Counted from the stretch's first letter, positions 17,501 to 25,752 are shown. The stretch: 41,810 nucleotides of DNA from Limimaricola variabilis (GCF_014195545.1 NZ_JACIBX010000021.1:1-41810), one strand, 5' to 3'. Notes: generated by a model from the letters alone, not told the origin. Numbers and translations: made by a program.

Positions 17501-17942
17501 CGGTACGCTGCAGGCTACCTTCAAGCACCGCCACGCCTGGCGCGAGGGCTCGGGTCTGGGCCTGACGGCGCTCCCTGACATCGCGCTCTTCGGCTACCTG
17601 CTGCCCTTCCTTGCGCCGCTCGCCGATGCCTTTTTCCTGCTTAACCTGTGGGACTGGATGCAGGCCGACGGCACGGGCCAAGCTCCTTCCTGGCTGTTGC
17701 TCTTCGGGTATGCGCTGTTGCCGCTGCTCGAGATTCTGGTCGCGGCGGCGGCGTTTCGCTTCGATCCGGGCGAGGATCGTCGCCTGCTACTACTGCTGCC
17801 CCTCCAGCGCCTCATTTATCGCCCCGTCCTTTACTATTGCGTCTATCGAGCTCTCTGGCGTGCCGCGTCAGGGCGACTTGCGAAATGGGGCCGAATGCAA
17901 AGAGGGGGCAGCATGCTGACGGCAGGCCTGAGCCGCGCGTGA
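14583..17942 (+). CDS. Trifunctional GH18-like / NodB deacetylase / GT2 glycosyltransferase
   Basis: A 1119-residue membrane protein with three modules. After a transmembrane helix (about 36-54) comes a GH18-like barrel (about 120-420); its expected catalytic Glu position reads GYCLDFSAL, with Ser, so this module looks inactive. A NodB polysaccharide deacetylase follows (about 485-665) with all five motifs: TFDDGPD, HSYWHP, RLYREPY, VPWDW and LLHDSGG. After another helix (about 705-735) is a processive GT2 domain (about 750-975) with VDDGSTDG, CLDADS, AEDADLT and QRLRW, and then three C-terminal helices. Such fusions polymerise, trim and export an N-acetylated surface polysaccharide. The ATG at 14583 has only a weak ribosome site. 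Its stop overlaps the start of the next gene. Confidence 0.92.
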   Translation: MPQRTPDFVVPRVLRGLPAGVFADPRARRYGRLRLGLMFASGLLAAWATLFFIEIWHDGHLTPVTAPKEEGILSPGLGAHKHLHGLEPPGPHGAQVLLPAGNMPNIACPAPDAARRRPVFAFAPSSSQHAPFSLRQDCGLIDVLLPEWATLAAPHGGAQLDMETAAARMPIVQATRKGIATWPVVNVTPDYLAVLATTPSRLETEFEALQAVALKHDWPGYCLDFSALVGTPLADRVALLRDWMQRSRASDMERCAIFPAGTEAELLQAAGRVAEHVIAKGFVEPWIGTAPSPLAARDWFAGEVDRVQGLVPEDRLVLALGTGAVLWHPQMALPERVGFAHAVTELSLADGEMAFSRESGNSYASWRDETGGRVRAWFLDLASFDSQLRALKARPIAGVAVWGAGLEDPAIWPRLAGATDEALSGVSFDSYVHQLGAGPFVRPGPAGVTGLRHITRDPRNDEITGFDYEITPRAALVELYGRGRPDQIVLTFDDGPDPEYTPAILDVLAAKDVPASFFVLGQRVAQSPQILRRMLKEGHEIGSHSYWHPKMDAISEARARLEINSTQLAIGTASGVSARLYREPYMRSGGPIHPAELDTLRPLHEAGYVIAGMEVVPWDWKAESPEALANTVITQIAEGAGSVVLLHDSGGDQSATVEAVPLIIEQLRAQGYEFTTLAGLLDVPSYTLMPAAPALAQSFHRFSFQLIGNGWTLLAFGFWATFVIGAGRSVFLLAAARLRQRHVAPLLSGRDSPTVAVVIPAYNEAKVISACIRSALRSAYDYLEVIVVDDGSTDGTAEIARAMCEDPRLRVIRQANGGKASALNTALAESEAEIFVCLDADSQINPHAVARLVRHFANPEVGAVAGKVVVGNRTGWLTKLQALEYITAQGVERRARECFNAIPVVPGALGAWRATAVLEAGIYSSETLAEDADLTMSVIRSGYRVIYDETAVVTTEAPCRLSQLMTQRLRWSLGTLQATFKHRHAWREGSGLGLTALPDIALFGYLLPFLAPLADAFFLLNLWDWMQADGTGQAPSWLLLFGYALLPLLEILVAAAAFRFDPGEDRRLLLLLPLQRLIYRPVLYYCVYRALWRAASGRLAKWGRMQRGGSMLTAGLSRA

Positions 17943-20428
17943 TCGGTCGCCGCGACCTGCTCAAGGGCGCCGGCACGGCACTGATTGGATTGCTGCCAGC
18001 TCGCAGCTTGGCAGCTACCCGAGTAGTGCCCAGCTACACCGTGCTGCGCGACATCAACGCCGAGACGCCTCCCGAGGTCCTACGCGTGGTACTGGAAGCC
18101 TTTAAGCGCCAAGGACTACCCGCCACCTGCCTTGTGACGCTCGATGCCCCCGGCGCGGGAAGGCTCGGCCCTGACAACCCCGTCATCGACATTCTGACCG
18201 AGGTCGCGGGTGCAGTGCCAGGGCTCGTTGAGATCGCACCGCATATCCACGAACTGGCCACGCTCTCGAGCTACTTTCAGGCCCGTCAAGCGGCCGAGAT
18301 GGTTGCACGGCTCAAGTCCCTCTTAGGAGATGCGGCAGCCGCAACACCGATCCGCTCGATCGCCTGCGATACGCCACAGCGCCCGCAATCGCCGCAGGGC
18401 CTGCGCGGCGCCGGCCTGCATACCGTGCTCCTGCTGCCCGAGGAAAGCGGCCCGCTGCGGAGCGAGCGCTGGCCCGACGGCACCGTGCGCTTTCTGGGCG
18501 GCCGGGCCCTGACTTTGGACGACGCGCGCCGAGCCTATTGGGAGATCGACACGGAACGCAGTCAGGTGCTTTGGACGATTTCGATGGCACAGCTCGTCGG
18601 CGATGCCCCGGCGCAGCTGTCGGCCAAGGCGGCGGTCTTTGCGAGCCAAGCGCTGGCAGCCGAAGCGGTGCGTGGACTGGCGCACCTCACGCTGTCGGAG
18701 GCGCAGCTGCGCGATGACTACGGCTACGGGCGGGATCTGCTGCTGCACCTCGTGACACGGAACGAAGACAGCCCGGCCTTTCAGACCTTGAGCGAAGATC
18801 TCGCCGCACGCGGCATCGCTCATAGCTACAGTCTAGTGCTGGAGGGGGTGGGGTTCGCTGATGGGATCCGGCTCAAGCTGATCCCGGGCAAAGACCCGGG
18901 AAAGGCCGGGCGGGGTATGCGTCTGGCAGAAACCTCCGCCGGGCCAGCACAGAGCGTCATACTGCAACCCCGGCCAGGAGCCTTTCGAGGCCTGAGTGCG
19001 GAGAACGCGCTGGTGCTGCCTTCACACCTGCTGGCGGATCCGGACACGATCTATGCACTGGAGCAGGAAGCCGAGGAAATTGAGGACAAGGTGCTGCTGG
19101 TCGATGCCGATCGTGTCCGCAGCGGCGTTCTGAAGACCGCACTGCTGCGCGGCTTGGAGCAGATGCTTGCGCGCCCGGGCCGACGCGCGGTCGCACTCCC
19201 GACGGCGCTGGAGCGATTGCTGCCGCAGAGCCCGTATATCGGTCATCATCGGCGCACCGAGCGTTTCCGCGAAGGCGCGGTGCAGCCGGTAGAAGCGGTG
19301 TCCCCAGCGGAACGCGCGGCGCTCATGGAGGACGCCCGCTGCGCGTGGCGTTACTTCTCCACCTGGACCAATCCGGTCACCGGGCTGTGCCCGGCCACCG
19401 TTTACAACGGCAAAGGTGGCCGGCGGCTGCACGAGGCCGTCACCATGTGGGATGTGGGCAGTCATATCAACGCGCTCATCGCAGCGCATGATCTCGGCTT
19501 GATCGCGGATGCCGAGTTCCAGGCGCGCAGTGCTCGGATCATGCCGCAGATCGTGGGCCGCCGCTACAACGGGCGCCTTCTGCCGCAAGGCTGGATCCGC
19601 ACTGACCGGCCTCGCTGGGGGACCCGAGATTTCGATGCCTGTGACGCAGGCCGGCTGCTTGCTGCGCTTTACGCGCTCGAGAACCACCCTGCGGCCAAGG
19701 CCCGGCCCTCAGACATCGTACACGCCTACGACCTCGACGCAGTAATTCATGCAGGGGAGATCCAGAATGTCACGGATGGCATGTTCCACAGCTCCTACCG
19801 CTCGCATTGTGCGCATTACGCAGCCCACGCCTTCCGGATCTGGGGGTTCGACGCGCGCTCGCCCTATGAGGTGATGAGAGGGCGCTCAAGCTCCGATGGG
19901 CAAATGGCGCTCATCGAGGCCTCCGGCCTTATCGGTCCATTGGGCGCTGAGCCGTTGCTTCTCGAGGCTGTCGAACTCGGCATGTCGCCCGAGTCCGTCT
20001 ACCTCGCCGATCTTCTCTTTGCCGCGCAACTCGAGGAATACGAGGAAACGGGCCGACTTAAATGCGTGTCTGAATGCCCCATTGATCGCGAACCTTGGTT
20101 TCTCTATTCGGGCCTGCAGCTTGATGCAGAAGGGCGCCGCTGGGCTACCGATACGGTGAACGGACATGCCCGTCATCGCTCGCAGGCTTTTGCGGACGCC
20201 AATGCAGTGATCAGCAGCAAGGCGGCCTACCTCTGGGCGGCTTGGAGGCCGCATCCCTACACCGAACGTGTGCTAGACCATGTACGCGCGCGCGCGCGCC
20301 AGCAGGTTGGCTTTTCGCCAGGTATCTACGAGGCGGATGATCGCGCCATGCCCAACTACAGTGACTTGAATACCAACGCGATCATCCTGCAGGCCATTGC
20401 TTATCGAGTTACGAATGCAAATGTCTGA
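17939..20428 (+). CDS. Tat-exported DUF3131 protein, polysaccharide-associated
   Basis: An 829-residue protein. I place the start at GTG 17939, overlapping the previous stop as GTGA, because it gives a clean twin-arginine signal (GRRDLLKGAG, hydrophobic run, ARSLAA); an in-frame ATG at 17885 is possible. The N-terminal half (residues about 30-440) resembles a degenerate polysaccharide-deacetylase barrel without its metal-binding motifs. The C-terminal part (from about residue 460) is DUF3131, an alpha/alpha-toroid-like domain: WRYFSTWTNPVTGLCPATVY, TMWDVGSHINALIAAHDLG and a tail with NYSDLNTNAIILQAIAY. Coupling to the trifunctional glycosyltransferase indicates a periplasmic role in processing or transporting the same polymer, possibly as a glycoside hydrolase or lyase. 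Confidence 0.85.
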   Translation: MIGRRDLLKGAGTALIGLLPARSLAATRVVPSYTVLRDINAETPPEVLRVVLEAFKRQGLPATCLVTLDAPGAGRLGPDNPVIDILTEVAGAVPGLVEIAPHIHELATLSSYFQARQAAEMVARLKSLLGDAAAATPIRSIACDTPQRPQSPQGLRGAGLHTVLLLPEESGPLRSERWPDGTVRFLGGRALTLDDARRAYWEIDTERSQVLWTISMAQLVGDAPAQLSAKAAVFASQALAAEAVRGLAHLTLSEAQLRDDYGYGRDLLLHLVTRNEDSPAFQTLSEDLAARGIAHSYSLVLEGVGFADGIRLKLIPGKDPGKAGRGMRLAETSAGPAQSVILQPRPGAFRGLSAENALVLPSHLLADPDTIYALEQEAEEIEDKVLLVDADRVRSGVLKTALLRGLEQMLARPGRRAVALPTALERLLPQSPYIGHHRRTERFREGAVQPVEAVSPAERAALMEDARCAWRYFSTWTNPVTGLCPATVYNGKGGRRLHEAVTMWDVGSHINALIAAHDLGLIADAEFQARSARIMPQIVGRRYNGRLLPQGWIRTDRPRWGTRDFDACDAGRLLAALYALENHPAAKARPSDIVHAYDLDAVIHAGEIQNVTDGMFHSSYRSHCAHYAAHAFRIWGFDARSPYEVMRGRSSSDGQMALIEASGLIGPLGAEPLLLEAVELGMSPESVYLADLLFAAQLEEYEETGRLKCVSECPIDREPWFLYSGLQLDAEGRRWATDTVNGHARHRSQAFADANAVISSKAAYLWAAWRPHPYTERVLDHVRARARQQVGFSPGIYEADDRAMPNYSDLNTNAIILQAIAYRVTNANV

Positions 20429-20566
20429 CCTCCGGAGGCTGAACCCCCCAATGATCTGGGATGTCTCGATGAAGGCAAGCTGAAGCGGTCTACAGACAGC
20501 TCCACGGGCATGCGTTGCAAAGAGGATAAAGTCGAACGAGAGTGGGATCTCGCGCAGCGTGCCGTT

Positions 20567-20743
20567 CTACAGCTGCAGCACTGCGGTGGCCATCAGGACT
20601 GCCAAGGCCGAACTCGTGACGCGAATGGCCATCCCAAGGCGGCCATGGTGGTCTCGCCGGTAGACCAGGAACAAGAAGAGCGCCGGCAGAAGAAGATATG
20701 CCATCGGGGCGGTATCGAGGAGACTGGGCGAGATAAAATTCAT
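20567..20743 (-). CDS. Small two-helix membrane protein (paralogue of 25573-25752)
   Basis: A 58-residue protein with two hydrophobic segments (YLLLPALFLFLVY and a C-terminal helix ending MATAVLQL) around a polar turn RRDHHGRL. It aligns with the product of 25573-25752 over the full length at roughly one third identity, sharing the pattern T-x5-L-x2-P-x-L-x-L-x-L-x4-D-x2-GRL. I use ATG 20743, where AAGGA lies very close; GTG 20758 is an alternative. The same frame stays open upstream to about 20812, just before the transposase remnant ending at 20822, so it could also be the tail of a longer protein cut by that remnant. Function unknown. Confidence 0.45.
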   Translation of the reverse strand: MNFISPSLLDTAPMAYLLLPALFLFLVYRRDHHGRLGMAIRVTSSALAVLMATAVLQL

Positions 20744-20821
20744 ATCCTTCAGGTACACCCGAACGAGCGCCTTGGCCCACGCGCAATGGGCGAGGATCAG
20801 AAAGCGAAGGTATAGGATGCT

Positions 20822-20920
20822 TTACCGGCTCGCCAGCTTGGCGGCCGTCTGTTCGCCTTTCAAAGCCTCCAGCGCGACCTTGGCCTTGAAGTCGGGCGCG
20901 TGTTGCTTGCGTTTCGACAT
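20822..20920 (-). pseudogene. IS3-family OrfA fragment
   Basis: The first 32 codons of an IS3-family OrfA are recognisable (MSKRKQHAPDFKAKVALEAL, then TAAKLASR), the usual start of the helix-turn-helix. Similarity ends at LASR, where a stop appears at the junction, so the element is truncated near 20821. No orfB and no second terminal repeat remain. It is unrelated to the IS3 elements at the right end. Confidence 0.75.
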
Positions 20921-21085
20921 CTCCAATCTCCTCGCCGTCGGGCAATCCTCTGTCGCACCTGCCTCAGCGGCCTGAAGCGCTGCGCTGGACGCCGACAGCG
21001 ATGCGCTGCAACATGTCAGGTGCCATAGTCTATCGGAGCGTTTCGCGGACAATCGTAGCGCTCCAACGATTCCGGGGAGGTGCGC

Positions 21086-23017
21086 GTGACTGAAGCCGTG
21101 GCGATGCCGGTCAGCGAAAACGAACGTCATCGGCTTCTGCTCGAAGCGATTACCGACTACGCGATCTACATGCTCGATTCAGGGGGTCACGTTTCGAGCT
21201 GGAACCCCGGGGCGGAGCGTTTCAAGGGCTACACGGCGTCCGAGATCATGGGGGCGCATTTCTCCCGCTTCTACACGGAAGACGATCGGGCGAGGGGGCT
21301 TCCGGAAGAGATCCTGAGAACGGCTGCCAATGCTGGCCGCTACGAGGGGGAGGGCTGGCGGGTTCGCAAGGACGGCCGCCGCTTCTGGGCGCATGTGGTC
21401 GTCGATCCGATCCGCTCGGCCACAGGGGACCTGTTGGGCTTCGCGAAGATCACGCGCGATCTGACCGAGCGTCGCGCCCGGGAAGAGGAACTGCGGCGAA
21501 GCCAGGAGCAGTTCCGCCTCTTGGTGCAAGGTGTGACCGACTATGCGATCTACATGCTCGACCCGGACGGGCATGTGGCCAGCTGGAATGCCGGCGCGCA
21601 GCGGATCAAGGGCTATGCTCCGTGGGAGATCCTCGGGAAGCACTTCTCGCGCTTCTACACCGAGGAGGATCGCGAGGACGGATTGCCCTTGCGCGCGCTT
21701 GAAACCGCCAGACAGGAAGGGCGGTTTGAGAACGAGGGCTGGCGGGTGCGCAAGGATGGCACGCGGTTCTGGGCCAGCGTGGTCGTGGACGCGATCCACG
21801 ACGATGAGGGCGAGCTGATCGGCTTTGCCAAGGTGACCCGCGATATCACCGAAAAGCGGGAGGCGCAGAAGGCGCTCGAGGTCGCCCATGAGGAGCTGCT
21901 CCAGTCGCGGAAGATGGAAGCACTCGGCCAGCTGGCAGGCGGCATCGCGCATGACTTCAACAACCTCTTGATGGCCATCTCCGGCAGCCTTGAGCTGCTC
22001 CAGCGGCGCCTTCCGAACGATCCCCAGATCACCAGGCTCATCGACAACGCGCTGCAAGGCGCGCAGCGTGGTTCAGCTTTGACAGGCCGACTGCTGGCAT
22101 TTGCCCGCCGTCAACCGCTGGAGCCACGGCTTGTAGACCTGCCGTCTCTCATCGAGGGTCTGCGTGACCTCCTGCAGCTGTCGCTGGGAGGTGACATCCA
22201 GATCGAGGTGTCAGCATCGCCTGCCATGCCGCCGGTGATGGTCGATGCCGCGCAGCTCGAACTGGCGCTGCTCAACGTCGCAACGAATGCGCGGGATGCC
22301 ATGCCCGATGGTGGCCGGCTTACCATTCGCATCTCCCAGGAGGAGGCCCCATCCGCTCGTGACACGGATCGGACATTGGCCCGAAGAGTTTGTCTGGCTA
22401 TCTCGGATACCGGCGAGGGCATGGACGAGGAGACGCTCGCTAGGGCGGCCGACCCGTTCTTCACCACGAAGGGCCCCGGCAAGGGCACGGGATTGGGCCT
22501 ATCGGTGGTCCATGGGTTGCTTGAAGAGTCCGGGGGGCGCCTGATCCTGAAGAGCTGGAAGGGCGAGGGCACGACTGTTGAGATGTGGTTCACCGCGGTC
22601 ACCGCCCCGCAGGGACAGCTGGCCAACACCTCAACTAAGTCCTCCGACAAAAGCGTAGTCGACACGCCCCTTACCGTGCTCGCCGTCGACGATGATGCTC
22701 TGGTTCTGATGAACACCGTGATCATGCTGGAAGATCTCGGGTACGAGGTCATCGAAGCGAACAGCGGGGCCGAAGCCTTGGCCAAGCTCGATGAACACGA
22801 AGTGGATCTGCTCCTTACGGATCACGCGATGCCGCAGATGAGTGGCACGGAGCTCGCGCATGCCGCTCGTGAACGCCACCCCGGCTTGCAAGTGCTCCTC
22901 GCGACCGGCTTTCTCGAACTGCCGAAGGACAGCACCTGCGCGAACCTGCCGAAGCTCCTTAAACCCTTCAGCATGGAACAGCTCCAGACCGCTATTCGCG
23001 AAGCTACTGATTACTAA
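21086..23017 (+). CDS. PAS-PAS hybrid sensor histidine kinase with receiver domain
   Basis: A 644-residue soluble hybrid kinase. Two near-duplicate PAS domains (about 12-130 and 145-262) each carry DYAIYMLD, SWN.GA.R.KGY and HFSRFYTE, so they arose by internal duplication. HisKA follows with GGIAHDFNNLL (His289), then an HATPase_c domain (NVATNARDAM, DTGEGMD, GTGLGLSVVHG) and a C-terminal receiver (VDDDALVL, LLLTDHAMP with Asp579, KPF). The start is GTG 21086, five nucleotides after GGGGAGG, in preference to GTG 21080, which would overlap the ribosome site. The signal sensed is unknown. No response regulator with an output domain lies nearby. Confidence 0.92.
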   Translation: MTEAVAMPVSENERHRLLLEAITDYAIYMLDSGGHVSSWNPGAERFKGYTASEIMGAHFSRFYTEDDRARGLPEEILRTAANAGRYEGEGWRVRKDGRRFWAHVVVDPIRSATGDLLGFAKITRDLTERRAREEELRRSQEQFRLLVQGVTDYAIYMLDPDGHVASWNAGAQRIKGYAPWEILGKHFSRFYTEEDREDGLPLRALETARQEGRFENEGWRVRKDGTRFWASVVVDAIHDDEGELIGFAKVTRDITEKREAQKALEVAHEELLQSRKMEALGQLAGGIAHDFNNLLMAISGSLELLQRRLPNDPQITRLIDNALQGAQRGSALTGRLLAFARRQPLEPRLVDLPSLIEGLRDLLQLSLGGDIQIEVSASPAMPPVMVDAAQLELALLNVATNARDAMPDGGRLTIRISQEEAPSARDTDRTLARRVCLAISDTGEGMDEETLARAADPFFTTKGPGKGTGLGLSVVHGLLEESGGRLILKSWKGEGTTVEMWFTAVTAPQGQLANTSTKSSDKSVVDTPLTVLAVDDDALVLMNTVIMLEDLGYEVIEANSGAEALAKLDEHEVDLLLTDHAMPQMSGTELAHAARERHPGLQVLLATGFLELPKDSTCANLPKLLKPFSMEQLQTAIREATDY

Positions 23018-23087
23018 CAGCCGTAGTGCAGGTCATGGCGTGGTTGAGGAGCGCGCCAATGTGCGACATGTGCCGTTGCCACGAGGA

Positions 23088-23351
23088 TCAGACCTTGTCC
23101 GAGGCGCCGCATCCGTCGCTCGAAATACGGACCTCCACCTCGCCATCAATCGTCCGCATCAAAGGTTCGAGGCGGCTTCGCAGCCCAGTCACCCGGGACT
23201 GGAGATCGGCTCGAGCCTCCGCAGCGGAATTGTCACCCGCTTGGAGCGAAGCACAGGCATAGGCTCGCGGCTCGTGTTTGCCTGCGTCAGCTTGGCTCGA
23301 TGAGGAGGCAAAGGTCGGGGCAGGTCGGTCCAGAGGGGTATCTTTGCTCAT
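23088..23351 (-). CDS. Small hypothetical protein
   Basis: An 87-residue open frame ending with a possible short coiled coil (EARADLQSRVTGLRSRLEPL). I recognise no family and see no ribosome binding site before the ATG, so it may be non-coding. It is convergent with the hybrid kinase. Confidence 0.3.
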   Translation of the reverse strand: MSKDTPLDRPAPTFASSSSQADAGKHEPRAYACASLQAGDNSAAEARADLQSRVTGLRSRLEPLMRTIDGEVEVRISSDGCGASDKV

Positions 23352-24016
23352 TATGCGTGCATCGCGTCAGGAAAAAGGAGCAGTTATGCTACGTCGCGCC
23401 AGCAGTGGAGCCAGCGACGTTTCAAAGAAATGGGCGAGACTGCTCCTTTCTCAAGCGTGCGTAACGGGGACGTTGCGTCGAATCCCGCCCGTATATCGCT
23501 TATGTCGGTCGAGCCGTCCGTCACAGCAGCAGGTGCGCTGATCTTGGCGGCGATGGCGGCCGACATGCCCTAGACGAGTGACACCTCGTCGGTGGCCCGA
23601 TTAATCTCGCAGCGCGCGGCGACCTCGACCCGAAGGGCGAGATGGATCCAGGCATCGGCCGCGTTCCGGCCCATCAGTGTAACGACTCCTTCCGTTGCAG
23701 CATCCTCAAAGACCGAAATGTGGGTCGCGACGATGGGGCCAAATCGAACACGCCGAAGGGCCGGGCTCGCGCTTGGCCTTCAAACCAACGCCTTGGGACT
23801 CCGGCAGGGTAGACAGGTCGTGCTTCTCGTTCGTAGAGCGTCCTGCGGTCGGCTTCATACCTGTCGATCCACCTCACAATCAAAAATTCTGACACGTTGC
23901 GGTGCTGCGGCACTGCGATCCACGTGCTACAGGAAGGCGACCTGGCATCATCCTCTGGGTGGCGAGGCTGCAGGGAATCCGCCTAGCCTCGAACAATACG
24001 GTTCCCGAGGGTCCCC
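23352..24016. other. Intergenic, possible minus-strand remnant
   Basis: No complete gene is visible. On the minus strand from about 23770 to a stop near 23574 one frame reads like real protein (THISVFEDAATEGVVTLMG, then ALRVEVAARCEINRATDEV) but lacks a clear start and is preceded by a stop, so it may be a decayed gene. The remainder shows nothing. Confidence 0.3.
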
Positions 24017-24364
24017 ATGACGTCGTTCGAACGCGTGCTTCAGATCTGCGGCCTTGAGCGGGAAGAGGCGGTGCAGTTCTTCGATATGCCCGCCGAAACG
24101 GTGGGTGGATGGACTGACGGCAGTCTCAATGTTCCAGCTGCGGCTTGGGAGCTGCTGGCGCAGCTCTACGATCAGGTCGAGCGTGCTGCCGCGCGGACCG
24201 AGATCTTACTCGACGAGGCCGATCTCGATCCGTCGCTCTGGAACGAAGGCGTGGGCATACCGCACGGAGCCGAGTGCCTGCCGAATGGCTCGGAGATCAC
24301 CGCGGGGCTGATGGCCAGTCTGCGCCGGCTACGCAAAGGAACGGCGGCCGATGGATTGATCTAG
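24017..24364 (+). CDS. Hypothetical protein, HTH-like N-terminus
   Basis: A 115-residue soluble protein with GAGGG a few bases before its ATG. The N-terminal half (FERVLQICGLEREEAVQFFD, then MPAETVGGWTDGSLNVP) has the helix order of a Cro/XRE-like helix-turn-helix, followed by a helical stretch (LLAQLYDQVERAAARTEILL). I do not recognise a family. Composition is normal coding-like for this genome. It might be a small DNA-binding protein; the evidence is weak. Confidence 0.6.
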   Translation: MTSFERVLQICGLEREEAVQFFDMPAETVGGWTDGSLNVPAAAWELLAQLYDQVERAAARTEILLDEADLDPSLWNEGVGIPHGAECLPNGSEITAGLMASLRRLRKGTAADGLI

Positions 24365-24975
24365 GGTGAGCTGAAGCGGACCGAAAGCTTTGGCGCATAG
24401 GGTCTAAGGCAGCGCGGCAATCGAAGGCGCTGACGATAAATTTGTATATTTAATAACAAATGCATAAGCGTCCAGCTACTCAACAATGTCCCGCGCCGTG
24501 AAGCAGGCAGGCGGTCCAGATGACAGTTCTAGCGTGGCCATCTGGCCCGCCTCAATCCGCTGCGAAAGCGGTAGCAGCGATCCTCGTTGAGGCTGTCCTT
24601 CTCGCTTACGACGCCAAACGATGCGCCGAGTGCGAACCGTATCTCGGTGCATTCCTGCGCGGTGGCACTCGACGCCGACAGACCTGGCGCGCGCCTAGTG
24701 ATGAGTTGAACCTAGCGAACCCTCTCACTCAAAGGGCCAGCGTTGCAAAAGATGGCATAGCAGCCGCGGCTCAGGAGGCTGAATATGTCGTCGCCATTGT
24801 CTTCCTAGAGAGGCCTTTGAAGGTCATACATGTTTGCTGCGCACCAGTGTGCGACCCGCTCTCGACGCGACATGACGTCACGACGTGAATCGCCCGGACA
24901 TTTCCGTGCTATGAGAACCGTCCCAGGCGTCAACGACCGCTCGGGAACGAAAAGTAACAACAACAGGAAATGCGC
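24365..24975. other. Intergenic, AT-rich patch and one doubtful frame
   Basis: A strikingly AT-rich segment lies at about 24434-24465. A plus-strand frame at 24520-24888 (122 codons) has an ATG but no family resemblance, and its composition is unlike its neighbours, so I do not call it. The last 85 bp before 24976 should contain the promoter of the next gene. Confidence 0.35.
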
Positions 24976-25233
24976 ATGTCGATCGAATTGACCCACACCC
25001 ACTGGACCGCCGTCTACCGTTCCGCCGGCGAAGATGAACCGACCGCAATCACGGCCGATTTCAACAAGGGCGAGGAGGGCGATCAAGTCGATGCGCGGGC
25101 GGCGAAGGCCCATTTCCGGAAGGCACTCGACTGCAGCGCCGAGCTGCTTGAGGTCTACCCGGTCCGCAATCCCGACGAGGCGCTCGAAACCTACCGAGCA
25201 ACAAAGAACCGCGTGGAACTCTGCTTTGCCTAA
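24976..25233 (+). CDS. Small hypothetical protein
   Basis: An 85-residue acidic protein (SIELTHTHWTAVYRSAGEDE, then ARAAKAHFRKALDCSAELL). The start at 24976 has AGGA 7 nt upstream; an ATG two codons earlier overlaps that site. A strong hairpin 15 bp after the stop supports a real transcription unit. No family recognised. Confidence 0.6.
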   Translation: MSIELTHTHWTAVYRSAGEDEPTAITADFNKGEEGDQVDARAAKAHFRKALDCSAELLEVYPVRNPDEALETYRATKNRVELCFA

Positions 25234-25247
25234 AGGCGGCAGTTGAC

Positions 25248-25273
25248 GGCCTCGAGGTTCGACCCTCGGGGCC
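25248..25273 (+). terminator. Hairpin terminator after the small gene
   Basis: A 10-bp stem including one G-T pair (GGCCTCGAGG with CCTCGGGGCC) around a 6-nt loop TTCGAC starts 15 bp after the stop at 25233. There is no long T run, so efficiency is uncertain. Confidence 0.5.
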
Positions 25274-25299
25274 AACCTTGCCGGGCTGACCTGACTTAG

Positions 25300-25523
25300 T
25301 CAGATCAGCGCAGCGCAGAGCTCGCCCAGCGTTATCCGTCCTTTGCGCATATTGACCTGCTCGATCTTGTAGGCGCTCGCATGGAACCAGGTCTCTAGGA
25401 AGCGCTTGAAGAAATCAGGCGTATCGCATCACGCGCAACGACGACGCGGATCTCGGTGCACGGATTGTAGATGTTGGGCGGTCTGGCGGCGACAGTCTCT
25501 ATGCTGCGCACGATCTCGGACAT
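25300..25523 (-). pseudogene. Frameshifted small hypothetical gene
   Basis: From ATG 25523 the minus strand reads MSEIVRSIETVAARPPNIYN and further protein-like sequence up to about 25425, then runs into a stop at about 25395. In another frame the protein-like reading continues as DTPDFFKRFLETWFHASAY and KGRITLGELCAALI to a stop at 25300. A single indel would join the halves into a protein of about 74 residues. It begins 50 bp after the stop of the small membrane gene at 25573, so the two may form an operon. Product unknown. Confidence 0.4.
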
Positions 25524-25572
25524 GGGCGAGGGCGTTTTGGAGCTGGTCACTGGTTCAACCAGCTCTCGCTTG

Positions 25573-25752
25573 TCACCAGCGGCCCATGGCAATCATTATT
25601 AGAACCACAAGCGCCGCGCCTGCCAAGCGTACAACTAGCTCGCGAAGCCTGCCATTCTGGTCCCCGAAATGGATGAGGAGCAGACACAGCAGAGGGATCA
25701 TAAGCCAGACCCAGCCCTCGGTGCCCAATATGTCGGACAGGATGGTGCTCAT
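25573..25752 (-). CDS. Small two-helix membrane protein (paralogue of 20567-20743)
   Basis: A 59-residue protein with two hydrophobic helices (WVWLMIPLLCLLLIHF and AALVVLIMIAM) separated by GDQNGRLREL. It shares its whole layout with the protein at 20567-20743, including T, P, D and the GRL turn. A stop codon (TAG) lies four codons upstream in frame, so this copy is a complete small protein, not a tail. The ribosome site is weak. Short proteins of this shape are often accessory subunits of larger membrane complexes; that is inference. Confidence 0.5.
   Translation of the reverse strand: MSTILSDILGTEGWVWLMIPLLCLLLIHFGDQNGRLRELVVRLAGAALVVLIMIAMGRW

Noticed and set aside
20284-20299. Alternating CG tract near the end of the DUF3131 gene
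   Set aside because: It encodes an Arg-Ala-Arg-Ala stretch in an intact gene; a Z-DNA role cannot be argued from sequence alone.
24520-24888. 122-codon plus-strand frame
   Set aside because: It has a plausible ATG but no convincing ribosome site, an atypical composition and no family resemblance; kept only as a note within the intergenic entry.
25248-25273. TTCGA loop with GC stem resembling a tRNA T-arm
   Set aside because: No anticodon arm, D-arm or acceptor stem lies at the right distances; it fits better as a terminator hairpin of the gene ending at 25233.
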